NCBI RefSeq assembly: GCF_015687155.1
Contig: NZ_JADPQF010000002.1
Coordinates: 434,001 to 498,000, forward strand
Direction: 5' to 3'
DNA length: 64,000 nt
Source of the DNA: Aliikangiella sp. G2MR2-5
GTDB lineage: Bacteria; Pseudomonadota; Gammaproteobacteria; Enterobacterales; Kangiellaceae
The first letter of the stretch is position 1, and the number at the start of each line of letters is the position of its first letter. Below the pieces are notes generated by a model that saw nothing but the letters and a program-made list of their open reading frames with translations, did no database searches and had not been told where the DNA came from. This document shows, one piece after another, positions 47,794 to 56,159 of this stretch. The position numbers and the translations under genes were made by a program.

Positions 47794-50700
47794 TCATTTT
47801 CCCTCGCGAACTTGATTAGGCGTCTTGCCGAAGTGAGCCTTAAAACAATTTGAAAAATAGGCAATAGATGAGAATCCTACTGAGTAAGCTACAACTTTAA
47901 TAATTTCTCCCTTTTGTAACATCTCTTTCGCTTTTTTAAGCCGTGTAACCCGTAGGTATTCATTTGGTGAAACATCGAGCAATGCTTTCAGTTTACGTTG
48001 AAGTTGTCTCTCCCCCATCATCATTCGAGAAGCCATCTCTGGCAGCTTAAAGCTTTTGTCCTCCAGATTGTCATTGATAATGGCTTCGAGTCGACTAATA
48101 AAGGCTTTATCTTTTTCACTTATATCTTCTACTTGTGATAGTGTTACTTCAGTTGAGTCACCACTATTCATCAACTGGCCAAAACGACTTCTCAAAATCC
48201 GCCTGATGGTCAGCAGGTTGGCTACTCTTAAAGCCAGTTCTTCTTCGTCGAAAGGCTTATTTAAATACTCATCAGCCTGACTTTTCCAGCCGGTCAGACG
48301 ACTTTCTCTATCACCTCTGGCAGTTAACAAAATAATTGGAATATGGGATGTTCTTTCATCTTGCTTCAGTGTTTCGCTCACCTGAAATCCATCCATAAGC
48401 GGCATCATTACATCACTAATTATTATGTCCGGGATCGACTCATACGCAATGTTTATCCCCTGCTGTCCATTTTCAGCAGTCAAACATTGATAATCATGCG
48501 CAAGCGTTTCTGCAATATAGGCTCGCATATCTGGATTATCTTCAATTATTAGGACTTGCTCTTTTGTAGTATCTTCAACAACAGGCTTACTATCGATAAC
48601 TTCTGCGAGCATATTTTCCTGAGCCGACTGTCCAATCAAATTTTCTATTTCCAGTTCTAGAGACTCATTTGAAGGATTGTTTACCTTTTCTTTTTTATCC
48701 AGCACAAATGAAGAAGGCAGTACAGGAAGATAAACCGTAAAACAGGATCCTTTTCCTGGCTCACTTTCAAGCTCAATTTTACCATTATGTGCTTCAATTA
48801 ATTCTTTAACCAGAGACAAACCAATTCCTGCACCGGTAATTTTCTCACTATACTCACTTAAAACTCTCTCGTAACGACCAAAAATTTTATGCTGCATATC
48901 TTCAGGAATACCGATCCCTGAATCAGAAACTTTTATCTGACACTCACAATCACCAATCCTTTCCGAAGAGATTCCGATGCTTTGTCCCGAGGGGGTGTAT
49001 TTAACGGCGTTAGACAGTAAATTCAACAGTATTTTTTCAAGTGCATCGGGAGCACTTTGAACATAGATTGGTTCGTTTCTTTCCAAGAATAAGGAAATCC
49101 CCTTCTCTTTCGCCAGATCTTCAAAAGCACCTGCAAGATGATTGATCAGCTCCTGCAAGTCGACTATTTTTCTAACACCCTCTTTTGCGGCTCTAAACTT
49201 TTCCATGTAGATCAATTGGTCAACCATTCGCATTAATCGATAACTATTTCTTTGCATAGTCTCTAACTTACGCTTCTTATCTTGGTCCGATTCAATTTTA
49301 AGCATTGACTTCAATGGACCTAAAACCAATGTTAGCGGGGTCCTAAACTCATGAGAAACATTGGCAAATTCTTTATTTTTGTGGGCAAGCAGTTTTTCCA
49401 CATGTGCTTTTTCAATTGCAAGTTCTTTTGTTCGTTCTGCTACAGAACTCTTTAATTCTTCAGCTTTTCTTCTAAGCATTTTGGTCCTGAATTGAACCAA
49501 CAGAAAAATCGATAGCACAAGAATAAAAAGGTAAGCAGACAACGCCCAATAGGTTTGCCACCAGGCCTTATCAATTTTAATCAAAATAGTTCTGGCAGGC
49601 ACATCCCAGTTGTCTTTATTGTCGCTTGCCTTAACTTGAAATTCGTAGTTTCCGGGAAGAATATTGGTATAGCTCACATATCTTTTATTTGAATCAACAA
49701 TATTCCAGCGTTCGTCATGATTTTTTAACCTATAGGCGTAAAATAGCTCATCAGATTTAAGATAATCCATCGCAGAAAATTCGAAAGAAAAGACATTCTG
49801 GTCATGGTCCAGATTTAAAGCAGAAGCATCAAACATACTACTACCTGAAACCTCTAAGACACTACTATCAGAAAAATCGATTTCTTCATAAAAGAGTTGA
49901 AAAGAAACAATTTGTGTATTAGAGCCTTCTCGATTGTATTTTGTTGTGTTTTCTATAATTCGATTAATACCGTTTTCACCGCCCAGCCAGACATCACCGT
50001 TTTTCTTATCAATACTAATAGCGGATGTTAAGTCTTCATTCTGAATTCCCTCATGATGAGAAAATTTTGTGAATTTCTTTTTTTCATTATTATATTTGGA
50101 CACCCCTTTGCTGGATCCCATCCATAGATTACCAGAGTTATCCTCTGCAATACTCCATATCATATTTGAGGAAATATTACTGTTCTTAACATTAAAGACT
50201 TTTGCTATTTTATTTTCTGAATCCAGTTTTATTGCACCATATCCTTTACTTCCCAGCCATAAAGACCCCGCTTTAGTCTCTGTAATGGCATAAATAGCTG
50301 AAGGAATAAAACCTTCATTCACATCAAATTTTTCCAGAGTGTTGGTTTGCTTATTTAACTTCAACAGCCCCTTTTCTCTAGTACCTACCCATAACTCATC
50401 TTTTGAATCTACAAGAGAAATATTAGGTGAGTAACCTGACAAGTTTTCAGCCGCGACTTGAATACGACTAAACTTTTTTGTAGCTTTATCAAATAGATTA
50501 ACACCTTTATCGTAAGTTGAAATCCATACATTATTTCCTTGACCGGTTATATGATTAATCGAGTTTGAAGCTGGTGATAAGTCGTCGCCTTCTTTATAAA
50601 CATAGTGACTATAGCTTTTCTCTGAGTAATCGTAATGAACAATACCTTTATTAAAAGTACCTATCCAAAGATCACCTTCTTCATCTTGAAATATCGAGAC

Positions 50701-51930
50701 GATATTATCTAGAGGCTGTTCAAACTTCTCTCCTTCAAAGCTGGAAATTTTTTCACACTGCATCGATTCTAGATTCACTTTCACTAAATTTTTTCCGGCG
50801 ACAGAAAATAGAAGCTCACCATTGTTCATACTTGATATTGCATAAACGACCTTTTCCATTAAACAATCAGGACTGGAGCGCCATGTGTAGGACTCTATTT
50901 TTTGATTATTGGTTTTTATGATTATTGGTCCACTATTTGTACCCGCCCAGAAAACACCTTTGCTGTCTTCAAAGATCCTGATGATGATATTGCTCTTTAA
51001 CAGATTATTGGATTCACTGGTGAATCTTTGTAGAACATTTAACATCTGGTCTGTAATAAACAGACCATTGCCATAAGTTCCTATGAGAAGTCTTTTATCT
51101 GGTAATTGCTTTACTGCTCTTATAAATGAGTTTGCCAGTTCATTATCATCTGCCTTTTCCAGGAGCCTTTCTGTAGTCGGTTCCAGTTTGTAAACACCTC
51201 TTTGAGTACCAACGATAAGATTAGAGGACTGGTCAGTGGATAATGTTCTGACTTTATGAGGCTCGATATTGTTTACTTTGGAAATTGAAACTAATCGGTT
51301 ATTTTTCTTATCTAGCTTATAGAGACCCTTCTTTGTTCCAATCCAGGTGTTACCCTCATCATCATGAAGAATCGAGGTAACATAAAATTTAGCAATGTCT
51401 GATAACAACGAATAGCTGCTTTCTGCTGGCTGTATCGACTTTCGATCAGCAGAGATAGTGAGGGTACCTGACGATGTACCTATCCATATTACCCCATTCT
51501 TATCTTCAGAAATCTCTGTAACATTAATATCTGCATAAGAAAAGTACTCATCTCCATTGCCGATGAACGGAAAGGTGTCAGTGTTATGGTCGTATTGTCT
51601 TAGCCCCTTCTTTGTACCGACCCAAAGTACTTCATTATGATCCAGATATAGTTTGTTGATGTGAAAGTGGGGCAACGAAAAAGGTCGATCAATTGCCGGT
51701 AAATATTCTCGCGACTGATATCCGTCAAATCGGTTGAGTCCTTCAGAGGTCGCAATCCAGATAAATCCAAACTTATCCTCGGCGAAATCATTGACCGTTT
51801 GATTCGAAATGCCGGGTTCAACACTGTGCAAACGAATACTTTCTTTGGAGAATTGGGCTTTTACGCTTGTAGAAGCGGACAAAGCCCAAATCCCAATAAT
51901 GAGAAAGACGGTTATCTTGTAATTTCTCAC
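47794..51930 (-). CDS. Hybrid two-component system regulator (HTCS)
   Basis: 1378 aa one-protein signalling system. Signal peptide, then about 670 residues of Reg_prop beta-propeller repeats (many WIGT/WVGT units), a Y_Y_Y domain, a transmembrane helix near 797-815, a histidine kinase (phospho-His in NVSHEFRTP near 859, N-box NLLSNAVKYT, DSGIGIP, GAGIGLSLV), a receiver with phospho-Asp in ISDVMMP near 1170, and a C-terminal AraC helix-turn-helix. This architecture is typical of Bacteroidetes, where it senses extracellular oligosaccharides, and is uncommon in gammaproteobacteria. It starts 30 bp after a small secreted-protein gene, so it is likely co-transcribed with it. Confidence 0.93.
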   Translation of the reverse strand: MRNYKITVFLIIGIWALSASTSVKAQFSKESIRLHSVEPGISNQTVNDFAEDKFGFIWIATSEGLNRFDGYQSREYLPAIDRPFSLPHFHINKLYLDHNEVLWVGTKKGLRQYDHNTDTFPFIGNGDEYFSYADINVTEISEDKNGVIWIGTSSGTLTISADRKSIQPAESSYSLLSDIAKFYVTSILHDDEGNTWIGTKKGLYKLDKKNNRLVSISKVNNIEPHKVRTLSTDQSSNLIVGTQRGVYKLEPTTERLLEKADDNELANSFIRAVKQLPDKRLLIGTYGNGLFITDQMLNVLQRFTSESNNLLKSNIIIRIFEDSKGVFWAGTNSGPIIIKTNNQKIESYTWRSSPDCLMEKVVYAISSMNNGELLFSVAGKNLVKVNLESMQCEKISSFEGEKFEQPLDNIVSIFQDEEGDLWIGTFNKGIVHYDYSEKSYSHYVYKEGDDLSPASNSINHITGQGNNVWISTYDKGVNLFDKATKKFSRIQVAAENLSGYSPNISLVDSKDELWVGTREKGLLKLNKQTNTLEKFDVNEGFIPSAIYAITETKAGSLWLGSKGYGAIKLDSENKIAKVFNVKNSNISSNMIWSIAEDNSGNLWMGSSKGVSKYNNEKKKFTKFSHHEGIQNEDLTSAISIDKKNGDVWLGGENGINRIIENTTKYNREGSNTQIVSFQLFYEEIDFSDSSVLEVSGSSMFDASALNLDHDQNVFSFEFSAMDYLKSDELFYAYRLKNHDERWNIVDSNKRYVSYTNILPGNYEFQVKASDNKDNWDVPARTILIKIDKAWWQTYWALSAYLFILVLSIFLLVQFRTKMLRRKAEELKSSVAERTKELAIEKAHVEKLLAHKNKEFANVSHEFRTPLTLVLGPLKSMLKIESDQDKKRKLETMQRNSYRLMRMVDQLIYMEKFRAAKEGVRKIVDLQELINHLAGAFEDLAKEKGISLFLERNEPIYVQSAPDALEKILLNLLSNAVKYTPSGQSIGISSERIGDCECQIKVSDSGIGIPEDMQHKIFGRYERVLSEYSEKITGAGIGLSLVKELIEAHNGKIELESEPGKGSCFTVYLPVLPSSFVLDKKEKVNNPSNESLELEIENLIGQSAQENMLAEVIDSKPVVEDTTKEQVLIIEDNPDMRAYIAETLAHDYQCLTAENGQQGINIAYESIPDIIISDVMMPLMDGFQVSETLKQDERTSHIPIILLTARGDRESRLTGWKSQADEYLNKPFDEEELALRVANLLTIRRILRSRFGQLMNSGDSTEVTLSQVEDISEKDKAFISRLEAIINDNLEDKSFKLPEMASRMMMGERQLQRKLKALLDVSPNEYLRVTRLKKAKEMLQKGEIIKVVAYSVGFSSIAYFSNCFKAHFGKTPNQVREGK

Positions 51931-51960
51931 TGCTATCTTTCCACCTGCCGAAATTGAATT

Positions 51961-52254
51961 TTAATTATCAGGCTCTCTTGGGGGTGGAGAGTTAGGGCAG
52001 GATACATGACCATACTCATCCTTATGGGGATAACAGCCGCGAGTTGGATCATTGTTATCGTATGTCACGCCATATCGTTTAATCGGAAACTCATTACCAT
52101 AAATATCAACAACATTGATACAGTGATTATTGTCACAAAACTCAACCACATCATCCCAATTACTAAAAATTTTGTACAATATTTCGGCCATTAATAGTGT
52201 TGAAAAACTCAAGAAAGCAATGGCAATAATTTTAAGAAAAGTTCTCTGTAACAT
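51961..52254 (-). CDS. Small secreted Cys/Pro-rich protein (A)
   Basis: 97 aa with a signal peptide (MLQRTFLKIIAIAFLSFSTLLMA cleavage region). The mature part has four cysteines and a Pro-rich acidic end, PPPREPDN. It is a clear paralog of the 98-aa protein at 53230-53526 (both contain WD-VVEFC-NNHCI and D-YG-EFP). It directly precedes the HTCS gene by 30 bp and has a CGAC-N17-CGAC site 250 bp upstream. No known family; it could be a ligand, cell-surface protein or toxin-like peptide linked to the sensor. Confidence 0.7.
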   Translation of the reverse strand: MLQRTFLKIIAIAFLSFSTLLMAEILYKIFSNWDDVVEFCDNNHCINVVDIYGNEFPIKRYGVTYDNNDPTRGCYPHKDEYGHVSCPNSPPPREPDN

Positions 52255-52503
52255 TTCTCTATAAGCTCCTACTTAACAGTTGTTCTTTTTTGTCTAAGCA
52301 CTTTGTTTCCAAGCCGGGTCATTATACTCGTTTGCTTTATCTCAGGATGTAAATAATTACATTCATTTGTCTTCCCTTCTGCTCGATTGAGAAAAAAATC
52401 AATGACTTAGCCAAGCGTTGTAATCCATAGCAAGCGACAAAAGGAAAAATTACTTCTTGTAAAACAATCAGTTAAGTTGAATTTCGGGGTGCGATTGTAA
52501 TTA
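52255..52503 (-). other. Duplicated leader region of secreted protein A
   Basis: Non-coding. It is similar along its length to 53527-53773 upstream of the paralog: both start TCTCTATAAGCTCCT, share CTTTGTTTCCAAGCC, a GGATGTAAATAATTACA block and an ACTTCTTSTAAAACAA block. Promoter and leader were duplicated with the gene, implying these ~250 bp matter for expression. Confidence 0.65.
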
Positions 52504-52532
52504 TGCGACTTAGTTATGCAATATCACGACAT
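52504..52532 (-). promoter_or_regulatory. Direct-repeat regulatory site A (CGAC-N17-CGAC)
   Basis: CGAC at 52506-52509 and 52527-52530, 21 bp apart, in the context TGCGACTTAGTTATGCAA. 21-bp direct repeats are the arrangement used by AraC-family dimers. It is upstream of secreted protein A and the HTCS gene, which would make the HTCS autoregulated. Confidence 0.6.
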
Positions 52533-52775
52533 AACATTATTTTCTAACCAGTTTAGTGTGACAGGTGAATCATTCAGCGATTTATGAAGATAATAGTATC
52601 GATAACTAGCGATACGCAGGGTTAGATGCCCCAGCTCGATGAAGCTTGATCACCATTAATATTACGCGATATTTAAAGTGGCAACTATAGGACACAGTTC
52701 CATTCAAAAACATGCGCACGTAGAGATTGAAGAATTGCATCAAAGTTAACTCAACCTCTACTTGAATGAAGGAGT

Positions 52776-52988
52776 TTATTTTAGAACACAGAACGTGACT
52801 CCAAGTATTTCGATACAACCATCCTGCACTTCCTCATCCACTGGATCTTCATCCGGTATATCCTTTGGTGGAACGATAAAAACGGGATCGTCGCCCGAAT
52901 CAGGCTCATCTGCAAAGCTAACACTAGAGGTAGCCAATAACCCCAGAGAGAGACCGAGCAGTAGTGCTTTTAATTTTGTTAGTTTCAT
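52776..52988 (-). CDS. Small secreted peptide with C-terminal Cys pair (B)
   Basis: 70 aa. Signal peptide ending near SVSFADEP, an acidic Pro-rich middle (DPVFIVPPKDIPDEDPVDEE) and a C-terminal QDGCIEILGVTFCVLK with two cysteines that could form a disulfide loop. The shape resembles a processed peptide precursor. Only a half-site CGAC (53109) is visible upstream, not the full 21-bp repeat. Confidence 0.6.
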   Translation of the reverse strand: MKLTKLKALLLGLSLGLLATSSVSFADEPDSGDDPVFIVPPKDIPDEDPVDEEVQDGCIEILGVTFCVLK

Positions 52989-53229
52989 ATTTGATTCCTT
53001 TTATATAAATTATATCGGCGCTTTTGCGCTCTTCTATAGAATCAACTAAAAAGCGATAAATAGGAATCATTTGGTGTTGTACTAAAACGTCTATTTACTG
53101 TAGAAAAGCGACTTTATTAGTCCTTAGTTGGTTTCCTAATGTCAGCAAACAGTTTCACGCAAAATTACTTCGTGCGAAGCCAGAGAAACTGCTGCTTTTG
53201 ATTAATCAAATAAAGTCACCACTTAATCA

Positions 53230-53526
53230 CTAGTCGTCTGGCTCTCTTGGTGGAGGCTCAATTGGACGACAGGTCAAATTTCCATCACCGTCCATATCTG
53301 GAGCGCAACCTGGTTCAGAATTACTGTCATCATAAGTTACCATATATAGCTCTGTCGGGAATTCTCTTCCATAAATATCGGAGACACTTATGCAGTGGTT
53401 ATTTTCACAGAACTCAACCACTTCATCCCAACTACGAAAAAACTTATACATGATATCTGCCATTGCGAGCGTTGAAAAACTCAAGCCAGCCATAGCGATG
53501 ATTTTAAGAAAAGTCTTTTTTAACAT
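53230..53526 (-). CDS. Small secreted Cys/Pro-rich protein (C), paralog of A
   Basis: 98 aa, signal peptide MLKKTFLKIIAMAGLSFSTLAMA. About half its residues match protein A (51961-52254), including paired cysteines and the PPPREPD end. It has its own CGAC-N17-CGAC site about 250 bp upstream and the same leader blocks, so gene and control region were copied together. No recognised family. Confidence 0.7.
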   Translation of the reverse strand: MLKKTFLKIIAMAGLSFSTLAMADIMYKFFRSWDEVVEFCENNHCISVSDIYGREFPTELYMVTYDDSNSEPGCAPDMDGDGNLTCRPIEPPPREPDD

Positions 53527-53773
53527 TTCTCTATAAGCTCCTGCTTTACATTTATATTTTTATTTAATCGCTTTGTTTCCAAGCCGCTTCATTATACCCA
53601 TTTACTGCACCCTAGGATGTAAATAATTACACGCCATTGCTCTTTATCTAATTTTGAGCGAGATAAATTAAGCAATTTTGCAAACTTAATAAGATTTAGC
53701 CAACCACGAAAGAGTAAACACTTCTTCTAAAACAAGCAGTTAGATAGCTTTCGCCAGTTAGGTTGTAGTTCTG
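53527..53773 (-). other. Duplicated leader region of secreted protein C
   Basis: Non-coding counterpart of 52255-52503. It shares the blocks listed for that region, in the same order, ending just before regulatory site B. Confidence 0.65.
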
Positions 53774-53800
53774 CGACATTGTTTTGCAGTATTACGACAC
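53772..53800 (-). promoter_or_regulatory. Direct-repeat regulatory site B (CGAC-N17-CGAC)
   Basis: CGAC at 53774-53777 and 53795-53798, spacing 21 bp, context TGCGACATTGTTTTGCAG. Upstream of secreted protein C. Confidence 0.6.
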
Positions 53801-53864
53801 AGCATTATTTTAAACTGACTTTAACCTGATTGATTGATGGATCGTTCACTAATTTAGAAAGTAA

Positions 53865-53884
53865 GAAAGGGGCATAAATGCCCC
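53865..53884 (-). terminator. Intrinsic terminator after the 53-aa peptide gene
   Basis: Minus strand GGGGCAT-TT-ATGCCCC followed by TTTCTT. It lies about 35 bp past the peptide stop codon, supporting that peptide gene as a separate transcription unit. Confidence 0.7.
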
Positions 53885-53918
53885 TATTGGTGGAGAACAA
53901 AACTGGAAACAGGAGATT

Positions 53919-54080
53919 CTAATCGTCGTTGACACTACAAATAGGACACACCGGTGGATCTGGATAAAGCTGCACACTTGCTTCCTGGTTATTATTCATT
54001 CTATCGCTTTCGTTATTTAATGCATTGGAATTTGCAAATCCCATTAATGCAATTAGTAGAAGTAGCGTGTTCACATTCAT
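53919..54080 (-). CDS. 53-aa secreted peptide with CPIC motif (D)
   Basis: A short frame: signal-like start MNVNTLLLLIALMGFANSNA, then a short acidic/Asn-rich part and a C-terminus YPDPPVCPICSVNDD. GGAGAAAAAT precedes the ATG (ribosome site), a terminator follows, and a CGAC-N17-CGAC site lies 150 bp upstream. These three signals make it a real gene despite its size. The CxxC motif could bind metal or form a disulfide. It may be a peptide signal or cell-surface factor of the HTCS regulon. Confidence 0.65.
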   Translation of the reverse strand: MNVNTLLLLIALMGFANSNALNNESDRMNNNQEASVQLYPDPPVCPICSVNDD

Positions 54081-54230
54081 ATTTTTCTCCATAGAAGTTA
54101 AAATAATTTAAAAGTTGAAAATGATGAAGATTGATTTTCCTTTTACAAAGGACGAACTTTAATATCTTACAATCTAGCGTTTAGATTAACATGGAGTATA
54201 TTAATAAACCTCTCACTTTCATTGCAGAAT

Positions 54231-54259
54231 ATCGACATTGTTTTGTAAAGACCCGACAA
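54231..54259 (-). promoter_or_regulatory. Direct-repeat regulatory site C (CGAC-N17-CGAC)
   Basis: CGAC at 54233-54236 and 54254-54257, spacing 21 bp, context ATCGACATTGTTTTGTAA. Upstream of the 53-aa peptide gene. Confidence 0.6.
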
Positions 54260-54362
54260 AAAGCAACTTCAAACTTTCAAAGCAGGACGTAAGCTCGCTT
54301 ACTACAAATGAATAATCGAGCAATGTTTAACTTCCAAGCGATAACCTCCAATTACCATTCTT

Positions 54363-55349
54363 TTAAAACGGATGAGGTGGATTAGTGCCAGAGCAACTGG
54401 GTACATTCGCTTCAAATTCCTTCCACTCTCCAAACCCAAAATAGTTTCCAGAACGAATTCTCAGTTTGTGTATCCCGTAATCAGAACTATTATATGACCT
54501 TGCGGTCGTTCTTCCTTGATACAATAATTGCCAGCCACTACCAACCAACTCCTCGACTTGGTAATCATCTGCATCAGGATTGTCTTCCCAGCTAATCAAG
54601 CCTGTTCTAGTATAAAAATCACATGCGCCAAACTCGTACAAAATATTGCTGACATTTCGGGGAGGGCCACTAACATGAAAAGTTGCTATCACAGTATTGT
54701 CGGAATAATAATTACCATCATATGTTTGCAACTTTACAGTATAATCTCCTTCGATTTTATAGGTGTGAACAGGATTTTTTTCGGTTGATGTTGTGCCGTC
54801 ACCAAAATCCCATGAATAGCTCAGAGACATTTGGGCTGCCCACTGGTCGATCCATCCTTTTCCGGTAAACTGTATTTCAAGTCCAGCATCAATATCAGTT
54901 ATATCGCCCAAAGAATGACTAGCGGATGCAGTCGGTTTTTTCTGAACGTACCATTGGCGATTATTACAATAATCTTCCTTTCCATCTATTTTTGTTCTTA
55001 CAACAGTCATATAGTTGCCGCTTGAATAGATTCGGGCAGTATACTTTGTACTCTTCTCGTAAATATCTTTTTCGTATTCCATCCAATTTACTTGCCCCCA
55101 ACCAGATGAGTACTTTTTCCAGACAGACCAATAGGCTTTTCGATCGTTTGGGAATTTTGCATAAGCTTTAAACTCTTGCTCTGTTCCGATTAATACAGGC
55201 AAGTCAGTAGTTGGACCTTTTTCTATTCGTAAAATACCGGAATAGGTATCTTTTGAGTCACATCCGATTACATTGGCTTCTACCTTTAGCGAAGCTAAAA
55301 ACAGAAAAATCAGATAGTAAAGTAATTTTATTTTTACACTATACAACAT
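54363..55349 (-). CDS. Secreted PKD-domain protein
   Basis: 328 aa with signal peptide (residues ~1-24). A PKD domain is clear around residues 150-225, with the typical YSWDFGDGTTSTEKNPVHTY motif; it is followed by a fibronectin-III-like domain (SWEDNPDADDYQVEEL) and a Pro-rich end NPPHPF. PKD/Fn3 proteins act in surface display or polymer binding. Site D lies about 80 bp upstream, the closest spacing in this group, so it is a good candidate target of the AraC domain. Confidence 0.75.
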   Translation of the reverse strand: MLYSVKIKLLYYLIFLFLASLKVEANVIGCDSKDTYSGILRIEKGPTTDLPVLIGTEQEFKAYAKFPNDRKAYWSVWKKYSSGWGQVNWMEYEKDIYEKSTKYTARIYSSGNYMTVVRTKIDGKEDYCNNRQWYVQKKPTASASHSLGDITDIDAGLEIQFTGKGWIDQWAAQMSLSYSWDFGDGTTSTEKNPVHTYKIEGDYTVKLQTYDGNYYSDNTVIATFHVSGPPRNVSNILYEFGACDFYTRTGLISWEDNPDADDYQVEELVGSGWQLLYQGRTTARSYNSSDYGIHKLRIRSGNYFGFGEWKEFEANVPSCSGTNPPHPF

Positions 55350-55682
55350 ATTTTAACTCCATTATTAAGGAGATAAAATAATAATCGACTGAAGCATTTA
55401 ATTCTTAGCTTTTAAAATAAAAATTACGACATTTTGTTATAACAATCCGACTAACGATTAGTTAATAATCTGAGACCACGCATGATTTAGTTATTCAAAA
55501 AAACTTACTAACCATTATTTTTATTTAGGTGACCAAAGCCCCAATCATTAAAGAGTATCACTTAGCATAGTTCATTCATTTCAACTCATGATGCTTTTAC
55601 TACTCTAAAGAATTCATCCCCCACATTTACATAGTAGTCAATTGAAAATAGTATTACTTCGACAGAAAATATAGTCAGATTA
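55350..55682. other. Intergenic region upstream of the PKD gene
   Basis: No reading frame is convincing. It is AT-rich and carries site D (55427-55451). The terminator at 55683-55713 follows on its far side. Nothing else was identified. Confidence 0.6.
55425..55453 (-). promoter_or_regulatory. Direct-repeat regulatory site D (CGAC-N17-CGAC)
   Basis: CGAC at 55427-55430 and 55448-55451, spacing 21 bp, context TACGACATTTTGTTATAA. It lies about 80 bp upstream of the PKD gene start, with a TAAGAAT element about 20 bp downstream on the minus strand that could serve as -10. Confidence 0.6.
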
Positions 55683-55713
55683 AAAAATAAGCCTATCATA
55701 ATAGACAGGCTTA
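55683..55713 (-). terminator. Intrinsic terminator of the Rhs-like operon
   Basis: Minus strand AAGCCTGTC-TATTAT-GATAGGCTT followed by ATTTTTTA. It lies about 170 bp past the zinc-ribbon membrane protein gene. A second AT-rich hairpin, GCTAAAAAA/TTTTTTAGC, is near 55758-55783. Confidence 0.65.
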
Positions 55714-55881
55714 CAATCAAAGCGTGCTGGATGTGAGGTATCATATTTTTAGAAAGAGCTAAAAAAACAAGGTATTTTTTAGCCCGAAAGAAACTATTCT
55801 TGTATTAGATTACTCTAGGAATAAAAAATTACCATATTTCCTTCCAGCTCTTTTAATTAAATTTTTTCTAGCTTTAATCGC

Positions 55882-56154
55882 TCACACTCTTTTTACGCCA
55901 CATTTTGGACACTTTCTAGGTGGAATCATAAATAATGGATGCGGCATTCCGTGATAACTCTTGTCATACCGGTATAACAGCACATCACAATTTTCACAGC
56001 GAATAAAGAGAGCATAAATCGAACATATTGAGAAAAACAACAATAACAGCCAACTAATCAATCCACTTGGAAAGATTGTAATCAATAAAGCAGCTAACCA
56101 TGCGAAAAGCATTACTCTTAAAAATCTAATTCTCGCATATGATTTTTCAATACT
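55882..56154 (-). CDS. Small membrane zinc-ribbon protein behind the Rhs gene
   Basis: About 90 aa from a GTG at 56154, just after the Rhs stop codon (56160-56162); an upstream ATG at 56196 would overlap the Rhs gene by 37 nt. Two hydrophobic segments (MLFAWLAALLITIF and LISWLLLLFFSICSIYALFI), then CENC and CPKC as a zinc ribbon. Its position suggests an immunity or partner protein of the Rhs-like product, but no immunity family is recognised. Confidence 0.6.
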   Translation of the reverse strand, partial: SIEKSYARIRFLRVMLFAWLAALLITIFPSGLISWLLLLFFSICSIYALFIRCENCDVLLYRYDKSYHGMPHPLFMIPPRKCPKCGVKRV

Positions 56155-56159
56155 CACTC

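Noticed and set aside
52606-52818. 70-codon minus frame overlapping the 3' end of peptide B
   Set aside because: Different frame, no ribosome site, and Cys/hydrophobic pattern of an AT-rich chance frame.
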